This document shows, in pieces, positions 1 through 8,800 of a DNA stretch of 38,005 bases. The notes beneath the pieces are model-generated. The model saw only the letters and a program-made list of their open reading frames with translations. It had not been told where the DNA came from and did not search any database. This DNA comes from an uncultured Clostridia bacterium (GTDB lineage: Bacteria > Bacillota > Clostridia > Christensenellales > UBA1242). Numbering within the stretch: position 1 is the stretch's first letter; every line of letters begins with the position of its first letter. The DNA is taken from the NCBI GenBank assembly GCA_947629145.1, contig CANRCQ010000007.1:1-38005 (forward strand). The letters are read 5' to 3'. Position numbers and translations under genes: made by a program.

Positions 1-738
1 GCAGCGCGTCCTGGTGTGGGGAAAACTTCGTTTGCAATGAATATTGCCGTCAGCGCCGCAGTGAACGAAAACAAAAAAGTTGCAATCTTTGCTCTTGAAA
101 TGAGCCGTGAACAACTTATGCAGCGCGCCCTTTCTTCGCTTGCAAAAGTGAACCTTGCGCACGTGCTTCGTGGCACGATGGATGGCGAAGAATGGAAACG
201 CATTTGGACAGCGGAGAAAAAACTCGCTCAAAGTGGAATTTATGTGGATGATTCATCCATGGTCACTCCGTTTGAGATAATCTCCAAGTGCAGAAAACTT
301 AAAATGACCGAAGGGCTTGACCTTATCGTGATTGACTATCTTCAACTTATGACAATGGGAAAATCATCTCGCGACAGCCGAAATCAAGAAGTCAGTGATA
401 TCACAAGAACTTTGAAAATTGCGGCAAAAGAACTTAATGTTCCAATAATTTTGCTTTCACAACTTTCGCGTGCGGTTGAAGTTCGTGAAGACCACAGACC
501 TGTGCTTTCAGACCTTCGTGATTCAGGAAGTATCGAACAGGATGCGGACATAGTTTTGTTCTTATACAATCCAGAAAAATACAACGATGTTCAAACGGAA
601 GACGAGCCAGGCACAGTTTATCTTCTTATATCAAAACACAGAAGTGGAAGCACTGGCGAAGTTAAACTTAAATGGGTTGGCGAATATACAACATATCTCA
701 ATCATGACGAAAAAGTTCAGGTTGAACAGCAAGAATAA
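1..738 (+). CDS. dnaB: Replicative DNA helicase DnaB, C-terminal part (cut by left edge)
   Basis: This is the RecA-like ATPase domain of the hexameric replicative helicase, which unwinds DNA ahead of the replisome. The reading frame is open from base 1 and already encodes the Walker A loop (ARPGVGKTS), so the N-terminal domain and linker lie outside the window; about 245 of roughly 440 residues are present. Other family motifs follow in order: a Walker B segment (LIVIDYLQLM), the conserved DLRDSGSIEQDAD stretch, and the C-terminal KHRSGSTGEVKLKW segment containing the arginine finger region. The family assignment is secure. A ribosome binding site (AAAGGAG, 737-743) overlaps its end and serves the next gene, so dnaB is probably co-transcribed with the two envelope genes and gltX. 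In many Bacillota rplI sits directly beside dnaB; here rplI is about 35 kb away. Confidence 0.97.
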   Translation, partial: AARPGVGKTSFAMNIAVSAAVNENKKVAIFALEMSREQLMQRALSSLAKVNLAHVLRGTMDGEEWKRIWTAEKKLAQSGIYVDDSSMVTPFEIISKCRKLKMTEGLDLIVIDYLQLMTMGKSSRDSRNQEVSDITRTLKIAAKELNVPIILLSQLSRAVEVREDHRPVLSDLRDSGSIEQDADIVLFLYNPEKYNDVQTEDEPGTVYLLISKHRSGSTGEVKLKWVGEYTTYLNHDEKVQVEQQE

Positions 739-748
739 AGGAGAAAAC

Positions 749-1600
749 ATGAAAGGAAGAAAGTGGTTTATTGCAATAGTTATACTTTTGATAATTGCGG
801 CAGTGCTGACAGTTGTGTTTATCAATCTTTTCAGGGAAAAAGACACAAAAGAAACAATAAACACGGTGCATCACTATGTTCAGGAAGGCTATTTGAATGC
901 CGAAAGTCACGAAAATGAAATTACAAGACAATATTTAGAACAAATCAAGGCGCTTCCATCGACAGTTGAAAACATCACTGATGAAGACCGCAATCTTGCT
1001 TCAAATGCCATTGTCGCATTAGACGCATTTGAAATCTATGGGGGATTTTTCGACAGAGAGATAATTTACACAAAATACACCGAAGTTTACAGAAGCAACC
1101 GAAAGGCAGTTGCGGACAATTTCAGTGATGCGCAAAGATATATCAACACACTCACTTCCTATCTTGACTATGAAGATAGATTTAAAAACATTTTAGAGTC
1201 GCCAGACATACAAGTTAAACAGTCTTGGCTTGCACGCTCTTGGGCGGACTGCAATCAATATGTTTCAAGCATCACAACTTGCACGGCAAATGCAATGACA
1301 AAACTTGGAACAATCTACACAGCAAGTGTCACATCTCCGCTTATGAACAACAAACTTACAAAGGCAATTTTCTTTGCCACAAAAAACGTTACAGACAAAC
1401 TTAAAGACAATCTTAAAACAAAAGACTACACACAAACTTACAAGAAAGTGGCAGATGCTTATCTTGAAAAAAGCAAAGTTTCCTTGATTTTGGGTGTGCA
1501 ATACAACGAAGTTTTACAAGCAAAACTTGACAAAATATTGGGTGAAAATGGGCAAACAACAGATGAATATCAACAGTTGCTTGCAGGCACACTTGCATAG
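749..1600 (+). CDS. Hypothetical protein with one N-terminal membrane anchor
   Basis: I do not recognise the family. The start at 749 is chosen because AAAGGAG (737-743) lies just before it; the same frame is open further upstream (from 587), but that part lies inside dnaB. The 283-residue product begins with a few basic residues and one hydrophobic helix (about residues 7-27), then is soluble, charged and apparently alpha-helical, with many polar residues and no obvious catalytic motif. The expected topology is a single N-terminal anchor with the body outside the membrane. Ten bases separate it from dnaB, and eight from the following lipoprotein gene, which encodes a similar helical ectodomain, so the two may act as a pair at the cell surface. 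That is inference from adjacency and architecture only. Confidence 0.8.
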   Translation: MKGRKWFIAIVILLIIAAVLTVVFINLFREKDTKETINTVHHYVQEGYLNAESHENEITRQYLEQIKALPSTVENITDEDRNLASNAIVALDAFEIYGGFFDREIIYTKYTEVYRSNRKAVADNFSDAQRYINTLTSYLDYEDRFKNILESPDIQVKQSWLARSWADCNQYVSSITTCTANAMTKLGTIYTASVTSPLMNNKLTKAIFFATKNVTDKLKDNLKTKDYTQTYKKVADAYLEKSKVSLILGVQYNEVLQAKLDKILGENGQTTDEYQQLLAGTLA

Positions 1601-1608
1601 GAGGAGTT

Positions 1609-2712
1609 ATGAAATTTAAGATAAAATTATTGTCAGTTGTTGTTTTAATTGTGTCATGTTTCTGTTTAGTTGGGCTTGTGGGGTGCTGCGACAAGGTGAA
1701 CATTGGAACACTTGAAGCAAACTACAAAGCCTTGCAGGAAGTTTACACAAATGCAGTGAAAGATGGCGCTTTTGAAGAAAAGCAGGTTGATTCAACAGTT
1801 GCTGGCACAAAATACTACATCAATTTTGGACAGGAACTTCAAAAAAAGATTGATGCAAGTGAAAAGGGCTATGTTGAACTTAGAAAGTTATACAACACAT
1901 ATTTTGCTATTTCAAACGAGTTTATAGAACACACTATCGATTGGATTATTGGAAGAAAAGATGACCCAATCAGCAAAGCAACACAAAGTGCGGTTGAAAG
2001 TCTTAACTCTGCGCTTGTAAACTACACAGCAACCCTTAAAGACTTCCTTTTCAAAAGAGTGGACTTTGTGTATTATTTTGAACCAAATGAAACAGGCGAA
2101 TCACTTGCATCCAAGTTTTCCCCTGAAGACAATTTCAGTGTTCTTACAATTTTCAAAAGAACATATGGCGCAATGGTGGATGCAAATGTAAACTTTTCAC
2201 TTGCACTTGCGGATGCCATTGAAACGACAAATGTTTATGAAGATATAAACAATTCCGAGCCAACATCCCACGACCGCGACTTGATTAAACAATATATTCG
2301 TGCAAAATTATTGAAAGTTTTTTCAAAGTTTAATATCACGGAAATTGACAGTAAATTCAACTGGGCAAACACCCAAAGCAATGGGCCAGCAAAGGCAGAA
2401 ATACAAAAATATCTAAATCAACTTGATGAAGATTTCTCTTTGTATAAAACCGTTCTCACGGCGCAGGCAGACCCACAAGTTGCAACAAAGGAAGAAATTC
2501 AAACGCTTTGGGAATACACTCAAGACTTTTTGGTTGAAACCAACGACTATTACACTGCACTCAACAGCCTTAATTTAAGTGCTTTCAATGCAGTATTATT
2601 TGAATATAAAGATTATGACAAACAAGCATTAAATTACATGGACAAGATAGAACAATATGTAACAATATCACTGCCAGAATTTTTAAACAAAATACAAGAA
2701 ATTTTAAATTAA
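1609..2712 (+). CDS. Hypothetical lipoprotein
   Basis: The 367-residue product opens with a lipoprotein signal peptide: basic start (MKFKIK), hydrophobic core, then a lipobox LVGC with the lipidated cysteine near residue 26, followed directly by a second cysteine. The mature part is hydrophilic, rich in helix-forming and aromatic residues, and has no motif I can name. It should be anchored to the outer face of the cytoplasmic membrane. The start at 1609 has a strong ribosome binding site (GGAGGAG) that overlaps the stop codon of the preceding gene, which implies translational coupling. gltX follows 12 bases downstream. A substrate-binding or wall-associated role is possible, but nothing in the sequence decides it. 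Confidence 0.82.
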   Translation: MKFKIKLLSVVVLIVSCFCLVGLVGCCDKVNIGTLEANYKALQEVYTNAVKDGAFEEKQVDSTVAGTKYYINFGQELQKKIDASEKGYVELRKLYNTYFAISNEFIEHTIDWIIGRKDDPISKATQSAVESLNSALVNYTATLKDFLFKRVDFVYYFEPNETGESLASKFSPEDNFSVLTIFKRTYGAMVDANVNFSLALADAIETTNVYEDINNSEPTSHDRDLIKQYIRAKLLKVFSKFNITEIDSKFNWANTQSNGPAKAEIQKYLNQLDEDFSLYKTVLTAQADPQVATKEEIQTLWEYTQDFLVETNDYYTALNSLNLSAFNAVLFEYKDYDKQALNYMDKIEQYVTISLPEFLNKIQEILN

Positions 2713-2724
2713 AAAGGTGAAAAA

Positions 2725-4353
2725 ATGAACAAAAACATTGAATTAGCACAACTTTTGTTTCCAAACAACAAATACACTGTTGAAGAAATTGAAAAGAAAT
2801 ATCCTAAAAGAAAGTTGAAAAAGGGTGCGCAAGTGACAAGATTTGCGCCAAGTCCAACTGGATTTATGCATCTTGGCGGATTTTTCCAAGCGATAATTGA
2901 CTATCAAATTGCAAAGCAAAGCGGCGGCGTTTTTATGCTTAGAATTGAAGACACTGACAAAAAACGCGAAATTGCTGGCTCTGACCAAATTGTCATGTCA
3001 ATTCTCACATCACATGGCCTTACACCAGATGAGTTTGAAATGAAAGGCGGTGTGACCATGGGCGACTATGGCCCATATTATCAAAGTGAGCGCACCGAAA
3101 TCTACAAAGCATATGCAAAGAAACTTGTGGAGCAAGGGGATGCTTTTCCTTGTTTTTGCAGAAAAACAGAAGGGCTTTTGGACGTTGAAGAAAAGCGAAA
3201 GAAAAAGTTTGCTGTTGGGCTGAATGAAGACAAAGACCCTTGCCGCAACTTGACTTTTGAACAAGTTGCACAAAACCTTAAAGACGGCAAAAAGTTTGCT
3301 ATTCGTTTGAAATCAAAGGCAAATGGCGATGGCAAAGTGACACTTGTTGATGTTGTAAAGGGCGAAATTGAACTGCAAGAGAATGGTAAAGACGCAATCC
3401 TTTTGAAAGACGACCTTACCCCAACATATCATTTTGCACACGCTGTGGATGACACACTTATGGGCACAACAATCGTGGTGCGCGGCGAAGAGTGGCTTCC
3501 ATCTTATCCACTTCACAAAGAGATTTTTGAAGTTTTGGGATTTGAACAGCCAAAATATATGCACACACCACTTATTTACAAATTTAACGACAAAAACAAC
3601 AAGATTAAACTTTCAAAACGCAAGCATCCAGAAGCAGATATGCGCTTTTTTGACAGTGTTGGCTATCCAAAGGATGCTGTTTTGGAATATTTGACAAATC
3701 TTGCAAATTCCAAATTTGAAAGTTGGCGTGCTGAAAATCCAACGGCTTCTTATTGGGATTTTCCTTTTGACGCATACAACATAACTGCCAACACACCAAT
3801 CTTTGATTTTGTCAAACTTGACGATATTTCAAAAGAGATAATTTCAAAAATGAGCGCGCAAAGTTGCTATGAAAGTTTGCTTTTGTGGGCAAAGGAAAAT
3901 GCAACGGAAACCGCAAAATATCTTGAAAAAGATGCAGAATATGTCACAAAAGTTTTAAATATCGACCGCGAAAAGCCAAAGCCAAGAAAAGATATTTGCA
4001 AATGGAGCGAGTTTTTTGATTTGTTTGCATATATGTTTTCAAAGCCAAAGAAGTTTGAAGTTGACAACAAAAAGCAATTTGAAGAAGTTATTAAAAACTA
4101 CAAAAAATATTTAGATTTATCTTCAAAAGAAGTGTGGTTTGACAAAGTTAAAAAGATGTCACAAGAACTTGGCTATGCAGTCAACAATGCAGATTACAAG
4201 AAAAATCCACAAAACTTTAAGGGCAATGTTGCCAAAGTTTGTGAGTATATTCGCTTGGCAATCACTGGGCAGCAAAACAGCCCAGACCTTTTTGAAATCA
4301 TGACTTTGCTTGGCGAAAAAGAAGTGTTAGACCGTTTGGATGAAGCACTTTAA
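2725..4353 (+). CDS. gltX: Glutamyl-tRNA synthetase (clostridial type with N-terminal extension)
   Basis: This is a class I aminoacyl-tRNA synthetase that charges tRNA with glutamate in the cytoplasm. The Rossmann entry is RFAPSPTGFMHLGG (about residues 39-52), where HLGG replaces the textbook HIGH signature. The RIEDTDKKRE segment follows, and the second ATP motif is KLSKRK (about residue 295) in place of KMSKS, which is normal for GltX. At 542 residues it is longer than the usual 470-490, mainly through an extension of about 40 residues before the catalytic core; to my knowledge such an extension occurs in a clostridial GltX subgroup. A region with CFC and a later C may be a metal-binding insertion. 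The start has AAAAAGGTG just before it. It ends the dnaB operon and is followed by a very A/T-rich spacer. Whether it is discriminating or also charges tRNA-Gln cannot be told here. Confidence 0.95.
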   Translation: MNKNIELAQLLFPNNKYTVEEIEKKYPKRKLKKGAQVTRFAPSPTGFMHLGGFFQAIIDYQIAKQSGGVFMLRIEDTDKKREIAGSDQIVMSILTSHGLTPDEFEMKGGVTMGDYGPYYQSERTEIYKAYAKKLVEQGDAFPCFCRKTEGLLDVEEKRKKKFAVGLNEDKDPCRNLTFEQVAQNLKDGKKFAIRLKSKANGDGKVTLVDVVKGEIELQENGKDAILLKDDLTPTYHFAHAVDDTLMGTTIVVRGEEWLPSYPLHKEIFEVLGFEQPKYMHTPLIYKFNDKNNKIKLSKRKHPEADMRFFDSVGYPKDAVLEYLTNLANSKFESWRAENPTASYWDFPFDAYNITANTPIFDFVKLDDISKEIISKMSAQSCYESLLLWAKENATETAKYLEKDAEYVTKVLNIDREKPKPRKDICKWSEFFDLFAYMFSKPKKFEVDNKKQFEEVIKNYKKYLDLSSKEVWFDKVKKMSQELGYAVNNADYKKNPQNFKGNVAKVCEYIRLAITGQQNSPDLFEIMTLLGEKEVLDRLDEAL

Positions 4354-4582
4354 AAAATAAATAAAAATTAAAAATAAATAATATTTTTTGAATTTTTTTC
4401 TTAATTTTAATAAAAAATATTAAAAAAATCAAAAAAAATAATAAAAATCGCTGAAAATTCGATATTTAGGGCTATTTAAATATGTAAATAAATAATTAAA
4501 AAAATATTTTTCAATAAAAAATAATTATTTTTAATTTAATTTTAATTTATTTTTAATTTTTATAAAAAAAAGGACAAAAAAT
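4354..4582 (+). other. Extremely A/T-rich intergenic spacer between gltX and trpS
   Basis: About 229 bases consist almost entirely of A and T, apart from a small less-biased island around 4448-4483. There is no open reading frame of note. A weak A/T-only inverted repeat (4380-4389 with 4412-4421, ten pairs) could end gltX transcription. The 3' end carries the trpS ribosome binding site (AAAAGGA, ending 4574). The conserved T-box element (AGGGTGGNACCGCG) expected upstream of many Bacillota tRNA-synthetase genes is absent. No promoter can be singled out in such biased sequence. Confidence 0.6.
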
Positions 4583-5641
4583 ATGAAAAAAATAATATTA
4601 ACTGGGGATAGACCAACTGGCAATCTTCACATCGGCCATTATGTTGGCTCTATTCAAAACAGACTGAAGTTGCAAGAAGCAGGCGACTATGAAAAGTTTT
4701 ATTTGATGATTGCCGACACACAAGCGCTTACAGACAATGCGGACAATGTTGATAAAGTCAAAAACAACATCATTCAAGTTGCCATCGACTATCTTTCGGC
4801 TGGGATTGACCCAAACAAAGTTACAATTTTTATTCAATCGCAAGTTCCAGAACTTGCTGAAATGACAATGTATTTTATGAACTTAGTTACACTTTCTCGC
4901 CTTACAAGAAATCCAACTGTAAAAGAAGAAACAAAAATGCGTGGCTTTACAAGTTCAATTCCAGTTGGATTTATGTGTTATCCAATAAGTCAGGCGGCAG
5001 ATATTTTGGCTTTTGATGCAAACATTGTGCCTGTTGGGGATGACCAACTGCCTATGATTGAACAGACACGCGAGATTTCAAGAGCCTTCAATTCCACCTA
5101 CAAACAAAATGTTTTAGTTTTGCCAGAAGCAGTTTTGCCAGAAAACGAAACGTGCAGAAGGCTTGTTGGCACAGACGGAAGTGCAAAAATGAGCAAGTCC
5201 GCCGGAAACTGTATTTATCTCAAAGACGAGCCAGATGTTATCAAACAAAAGATAATGAATGCCTACACCGACCCAAATCATATCAAAGTCACCGACCCTG
5301 GGAAAGTGGAAGGGAATGTTGTGTTTGAATATCTTGATGCCTTTTGCAAAGATGAGCATTTTGCAAAGTATTTGCCAGAATATAAAAATTTGGAAGAACT
5401 TAAAGTACACTATCGCCGCGGCGGACTTGGGGATGTTAAAATAAAGTTGTTTTTGAACAACATCATGCAAGAACTGCTTGCTCCAATCCGTGAAAGACGC
5501 AAGGAACTTGAAAAAAATGTGGATGAAATCTACAAAATGTTGTTTGAAAACGGCAAAAAAGCGAGCGCTGTTGCTGCACAAACCTTGCAGCGAATGAAGG
5601 ACGCAATGGGAATAAATTACTTAAAATTCCTAAAAAAGTAA
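4583..5641 (+). CDS. trpS: Tryptophanyl-tRNA synthetase
   Basis: This class I synthetase charges tRNA-Trp in the cytoplasm. The protein starts MKKIILTGDRPTGNLHIGH, giving the N-terminal ATP-binding signature with HIGH at residues 16-19. The second signature, AKMSKS, is near residues 201-206 and is followed by GNCIYL. The internal VGDDQLPMIEQTREI segment is typical of bacterial TrpRS. The length (352) is slightly above the common 330. The ATG at 4583 follows AAAAGGA by about eight bases. It stands alone between an A/T-rich spacer and a terminator, so it is probably monocistronic. No regulatory leader such as a T-box is seen. Confidence 0.97.
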   Translation: MKKIILTGDRPTGNLHIGHYVGSIQNRLKLQEAGDYEKFYLMIADTQALTDNADNVDKVKNNIIQVAIDYLSAGIDPNKVTIFIQSQVPELAEMTMYFMNLVTLSRLTRNPTVKEETKMRGFTSSIPVGFMCYPISQAADILAFDANIVPVGDDQLPMIEQTREISRAFNSTYKQNVLVLPEAVLPENETCRRLVGTDGSAKMSKSAGNCIYLKDEPDVIKQKIMNAYTDPNHIKVTDPGKVEGNVVFEYLDAFCKDEHFAKYLPEYKNLEELKVHYRRGGLGDVKIKLFLNNIMQELLAPIRERRKELEKNVDEIYKMLFENGKKASAVAAQTLQRMKDAMGINYLKFLKK

Positions 5642-5653
5642 TAAAAAAACATT

Positions 5654-5697
5654 AAAAAACGCGAAAAAAACAGAAATTTTTGCGTTTTTTTATTTTT
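5654..5697 (+). terminator. Rho-independent terminator after trpS
   Basis: An inverted repeat pairs AAAAAACGC with GCGTTTTTT and extends inward through an A-run and T-run with one bulged G. It ends in a long T-rich tail, just past the trpS stop codon. Confidence 0.75.
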
Positions 5698-5786
5698 TGA
5701 GCATTTAAAGCAAAAATGTGTTCACTCTGCGCGCGCGAGCGTTTTAAAATTTATTTTTATATATATAATATATTTATGCATTTTGT

Positions 5787-5816
5787 TTGCGTTTTTTGGC
5801 GTCTTTTTGATATAAT
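5787..5816 (+). promoter_or_regulatory. Promoter of the giant surface-protein gene
   Basis: A perfect -10 box TATAAT (5811-5816) is preceded by an extended TGA (5808-5810). A -35-like TTGCGT (5787-5792) lies 18 bases upstream. The expected start near 5823 leaves a leader of about 17 bases holding the AGGTGG ribosome binding site. A CG-alternating patch (5728-5741), odd for this genome, lies upstream of it. Confidence 0.7.
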
Positions 5817-5839
5817 AAAAATAGTTTAAAGGTGGCTTG

Positions 5840-8800
5840 GTGAAAAGAAGAGTTAACTTTTTAATGTTGATTATATTCGCGTTGTGCGGAATTTTTGCTG
5901 GAATTAAACTTCCAACTTTTGTTGCACACGCTTCAAGTCAAACTGCAAGTGTTTGGGATGGAAAAATATACGAAAGAAGTGACTTGACCAATGCCGACTA
6001 TTACGAAGAAGGAAGCAAAGTTTATATTAGAAGCGCAAAGGGCTTTTCTTATTTTGCAAATTCTGTGAACAAGTCAACGGAATATCGCACATACAGCGGA
6101 ATGACAGTTTATCTTGAAACTGACATTGACCTTGCTGGAAAAGCCTGGACCCCAATTGGAAGTGGCAGCGGCAACGTCTTCCAAGGGACTTTCAATGGCG
6201 CTGCGGAAGGGCAATCCCAGGGGCATTACATTTACAATTTAAGCATTTCAGGTGAATTTACATATGCCGGACTTTTTGGAATAACTGGAAGTTCTGCGCG
6301 CATTTTAAACACACATCTTAGAAATGTCCAAATCAATGCGAACGCATCATATGTTGGCGCGATTGCTGGAAGTTTTGCATCCACAGACACAAATGCTTTT
6401 TCAAGCAACTCTGTTGAAGGGAATATTTTCGCAAACTCATCGGTGGCTGTTGGTGGACTTGTTGGAACAATGGCAGCGGCAATCACTTCTTGTTTTGCCA
6501 ATGTAAACATAAATGTCAACAACACTTCTTGCAATGTTGGTGGACTTGTTGGAACAATGGCAGGTTCAAGTTTGAGAACATCTTTTGCGGAAGGGGAAAT
6601 TGAAGCGAGTGCGCAAAATACTGGTGGGCTTGTCGGCTTGGCTTCAAGCACACTTTCAATTACGGACAGTTACAACGCGGCAAATATCAAGGCAACCAAC
6701 GGAAACTTTGGCGGACTTGTGGGGGATGCTGAAAACAACATCACATTAAATCACACCTACAATATTGGGGATTTGCCAGCAGAAACATCTGTGCAGACTT
6801 TTAAACGTGGCGCTCTTATTGGAATGGTGAACAGCGCCGCAACCATCCAAAACAGTTTTTATGTATATGAAACAAGTGATATTGGGATTTGCAACTCTTC
6901 TACACAAGAAGGAAATGCAAGTTCTTATTCAATTTCAAATGTTTACTCGATAAAGAAAGATTCTAGCAGCGACAGATTGGCAAAAACTCGCGAATTTTAT
7001 TTGGACACAAGCCGCTGGGCTGGAACTTGGGATTTAACTTCTTTGGTTCCTGAATGGGGAATAAGCAGAAACATCAATTCGTCTTACCCATATCTTATAA
7101 GGACAGCCGCTATTGTGTCTGCAAACAATGATGTATCTTATATGCTTTCCGGCTCTGGCACGGTGGATGACCCTTACATAATCGAAACGACAGGCGATTT
7201 GGCGGCAGTGGCAGAGTTTTACAATAATGGCAATGGCACAAATGAAACTTATTATTTCTCTTTGAAAAATAACATCTCTCTTTTGGGGCGCTCTTGGCAA
7301 CCTATTGGACACTCAAAAGCCTTCAACGGAGTTTTCGATGGAAACGGACACTCAATCACAGACCTTACTTGTTCACTTTATGAACAATATGCTTATCACG
7401 GACTTTTTGGACAGACAGAAAATGCAGTCATTAAAAATCTTACTATGGAAAATGTGAGATTTATAAATGATGGACAGACTGGACACGCTTATGGGAATTT
7501 TATTGGCTATGTTGCAGGGACAACATATCTTATAAACTGCGCCGATTATAATTCCGGACAAACCATTGGTGCGGTTGCAACAACAGGGGCTTCACAAGAA
7601 AAAAACTTGACTGTTGTCTATGGAAAGGAAAATGTGACAATAAGCGGCTCGCTTATCAAGGACAACCTTAAACTTACCGGAATAGCATACAACACGGCAT
7701 ACGAAGTGACAATAAACGGCAATGGTGGAATTTTCTATGAAACATATGCTCTTGAAAATTCAACCGACATATCTGGCGGAAAGGTTAAAAAACCTTATGC
7801 CACAGACGAAGGCAAACCTTATTACGGAGAATACAAAGTAATTTGGGAGTATGCACGCGGCGCTGGACAACAACATTATTTTAAACTTAAAGATGTTGGC
7901 GCGATTGATGCTTCTTACGGAAAATCACTCTTGCCAGTGGGAACAGAAAATTGGGGCGAAAACGATGTTTTGTATCTTCGTGGCAAAAAACTTGAAAGTT
8001 TTAGATACACAAGAAGGGGCGGAGAAAGTGTTGTTCAACAAGGGGACAACATTGTGATTGAAAGCAGCAGCCAAGACTCTGCCGCCGCCACAATTATTGA
8101 AGGGATTGATGCAAATTGGCAAACTGCAACGCAGACAGTCAGGGTGTATTACAATCAATATGAAAAAGACAATTTTAATGCCGAGATAAACAGAACCGCC
8201 GAATATCTCAACAGATTTGCTGCAGACGGAAACAAAAGTGATGAGATTATTTCAATTGACGATGATGGCTTAATTTATGTTGACTACAAATTGGAATACA
8301 ACTCTTTAATAAGTGACGGCGCAAACGGAAAAATCTTTGAAACATTGAAATATGGCGACAGTTTGTCTGTGCGTGAAGGCTTTGAAGTGGGTGAACTTTA
8401 TTATGACGCAAGTTTTAGAAACAAAGTTGAAAAAACTTCCAGTGGTTTTGTGAATGGAAATTTTCAAAAAGTTTACGCAAAATGGGTGGGGCAAAATATC
8501 ACTGGTTCGATAGACGTCAAATTTAACACCAACCACAATATTGATTTACAAGACGCGGTTCAAGAGATTTGGTTCACATCTTATTATGAAAATGGGAATG
8601 ACGGAACTAAAGATTACACCCAATTTGAACCTATAGAAAGCGATTTTCAGTCAAGCATAATGGCAACATTCGATTATGAATATACAATAAGCGATTCAAT
8701 GGACGACTCTGGGAAATTTACAATTTCTTTAAAAAATGGTTTTCAAATTGAAGAAGGAAGTGAAATTGTAATTGAAAACAGCCCTGACACAAACTTTGGT

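Noticed and set aside
587-748. Longer N terminus for the membrane-anchored protein after dnaB
   Set aside because: It would overlap dnaB by about 150 bases and bury the membrane anchor, whereas 749 has an ideal ribosome site.
5114-5581. A 155-codon minus-strand open frame opposite trpS
   Set aside because: trpS carries all family motifs here, and the antisense product is aromatic-rich with no initiation signals.
5728-5741. Alternating CG tract, possible Z-DNA or methylation site
   Set aside because: It is short, not clearly linked to the promoter, and no second copy was noticed; recorded only as a compositional oddity.
6400-6760. Spaced repeats that could suggest a CRISPR array
   Set aside because: The repeats are in frame, encode GLUG motifs and vary in sequence; there are no uniform spacers or cas genes.
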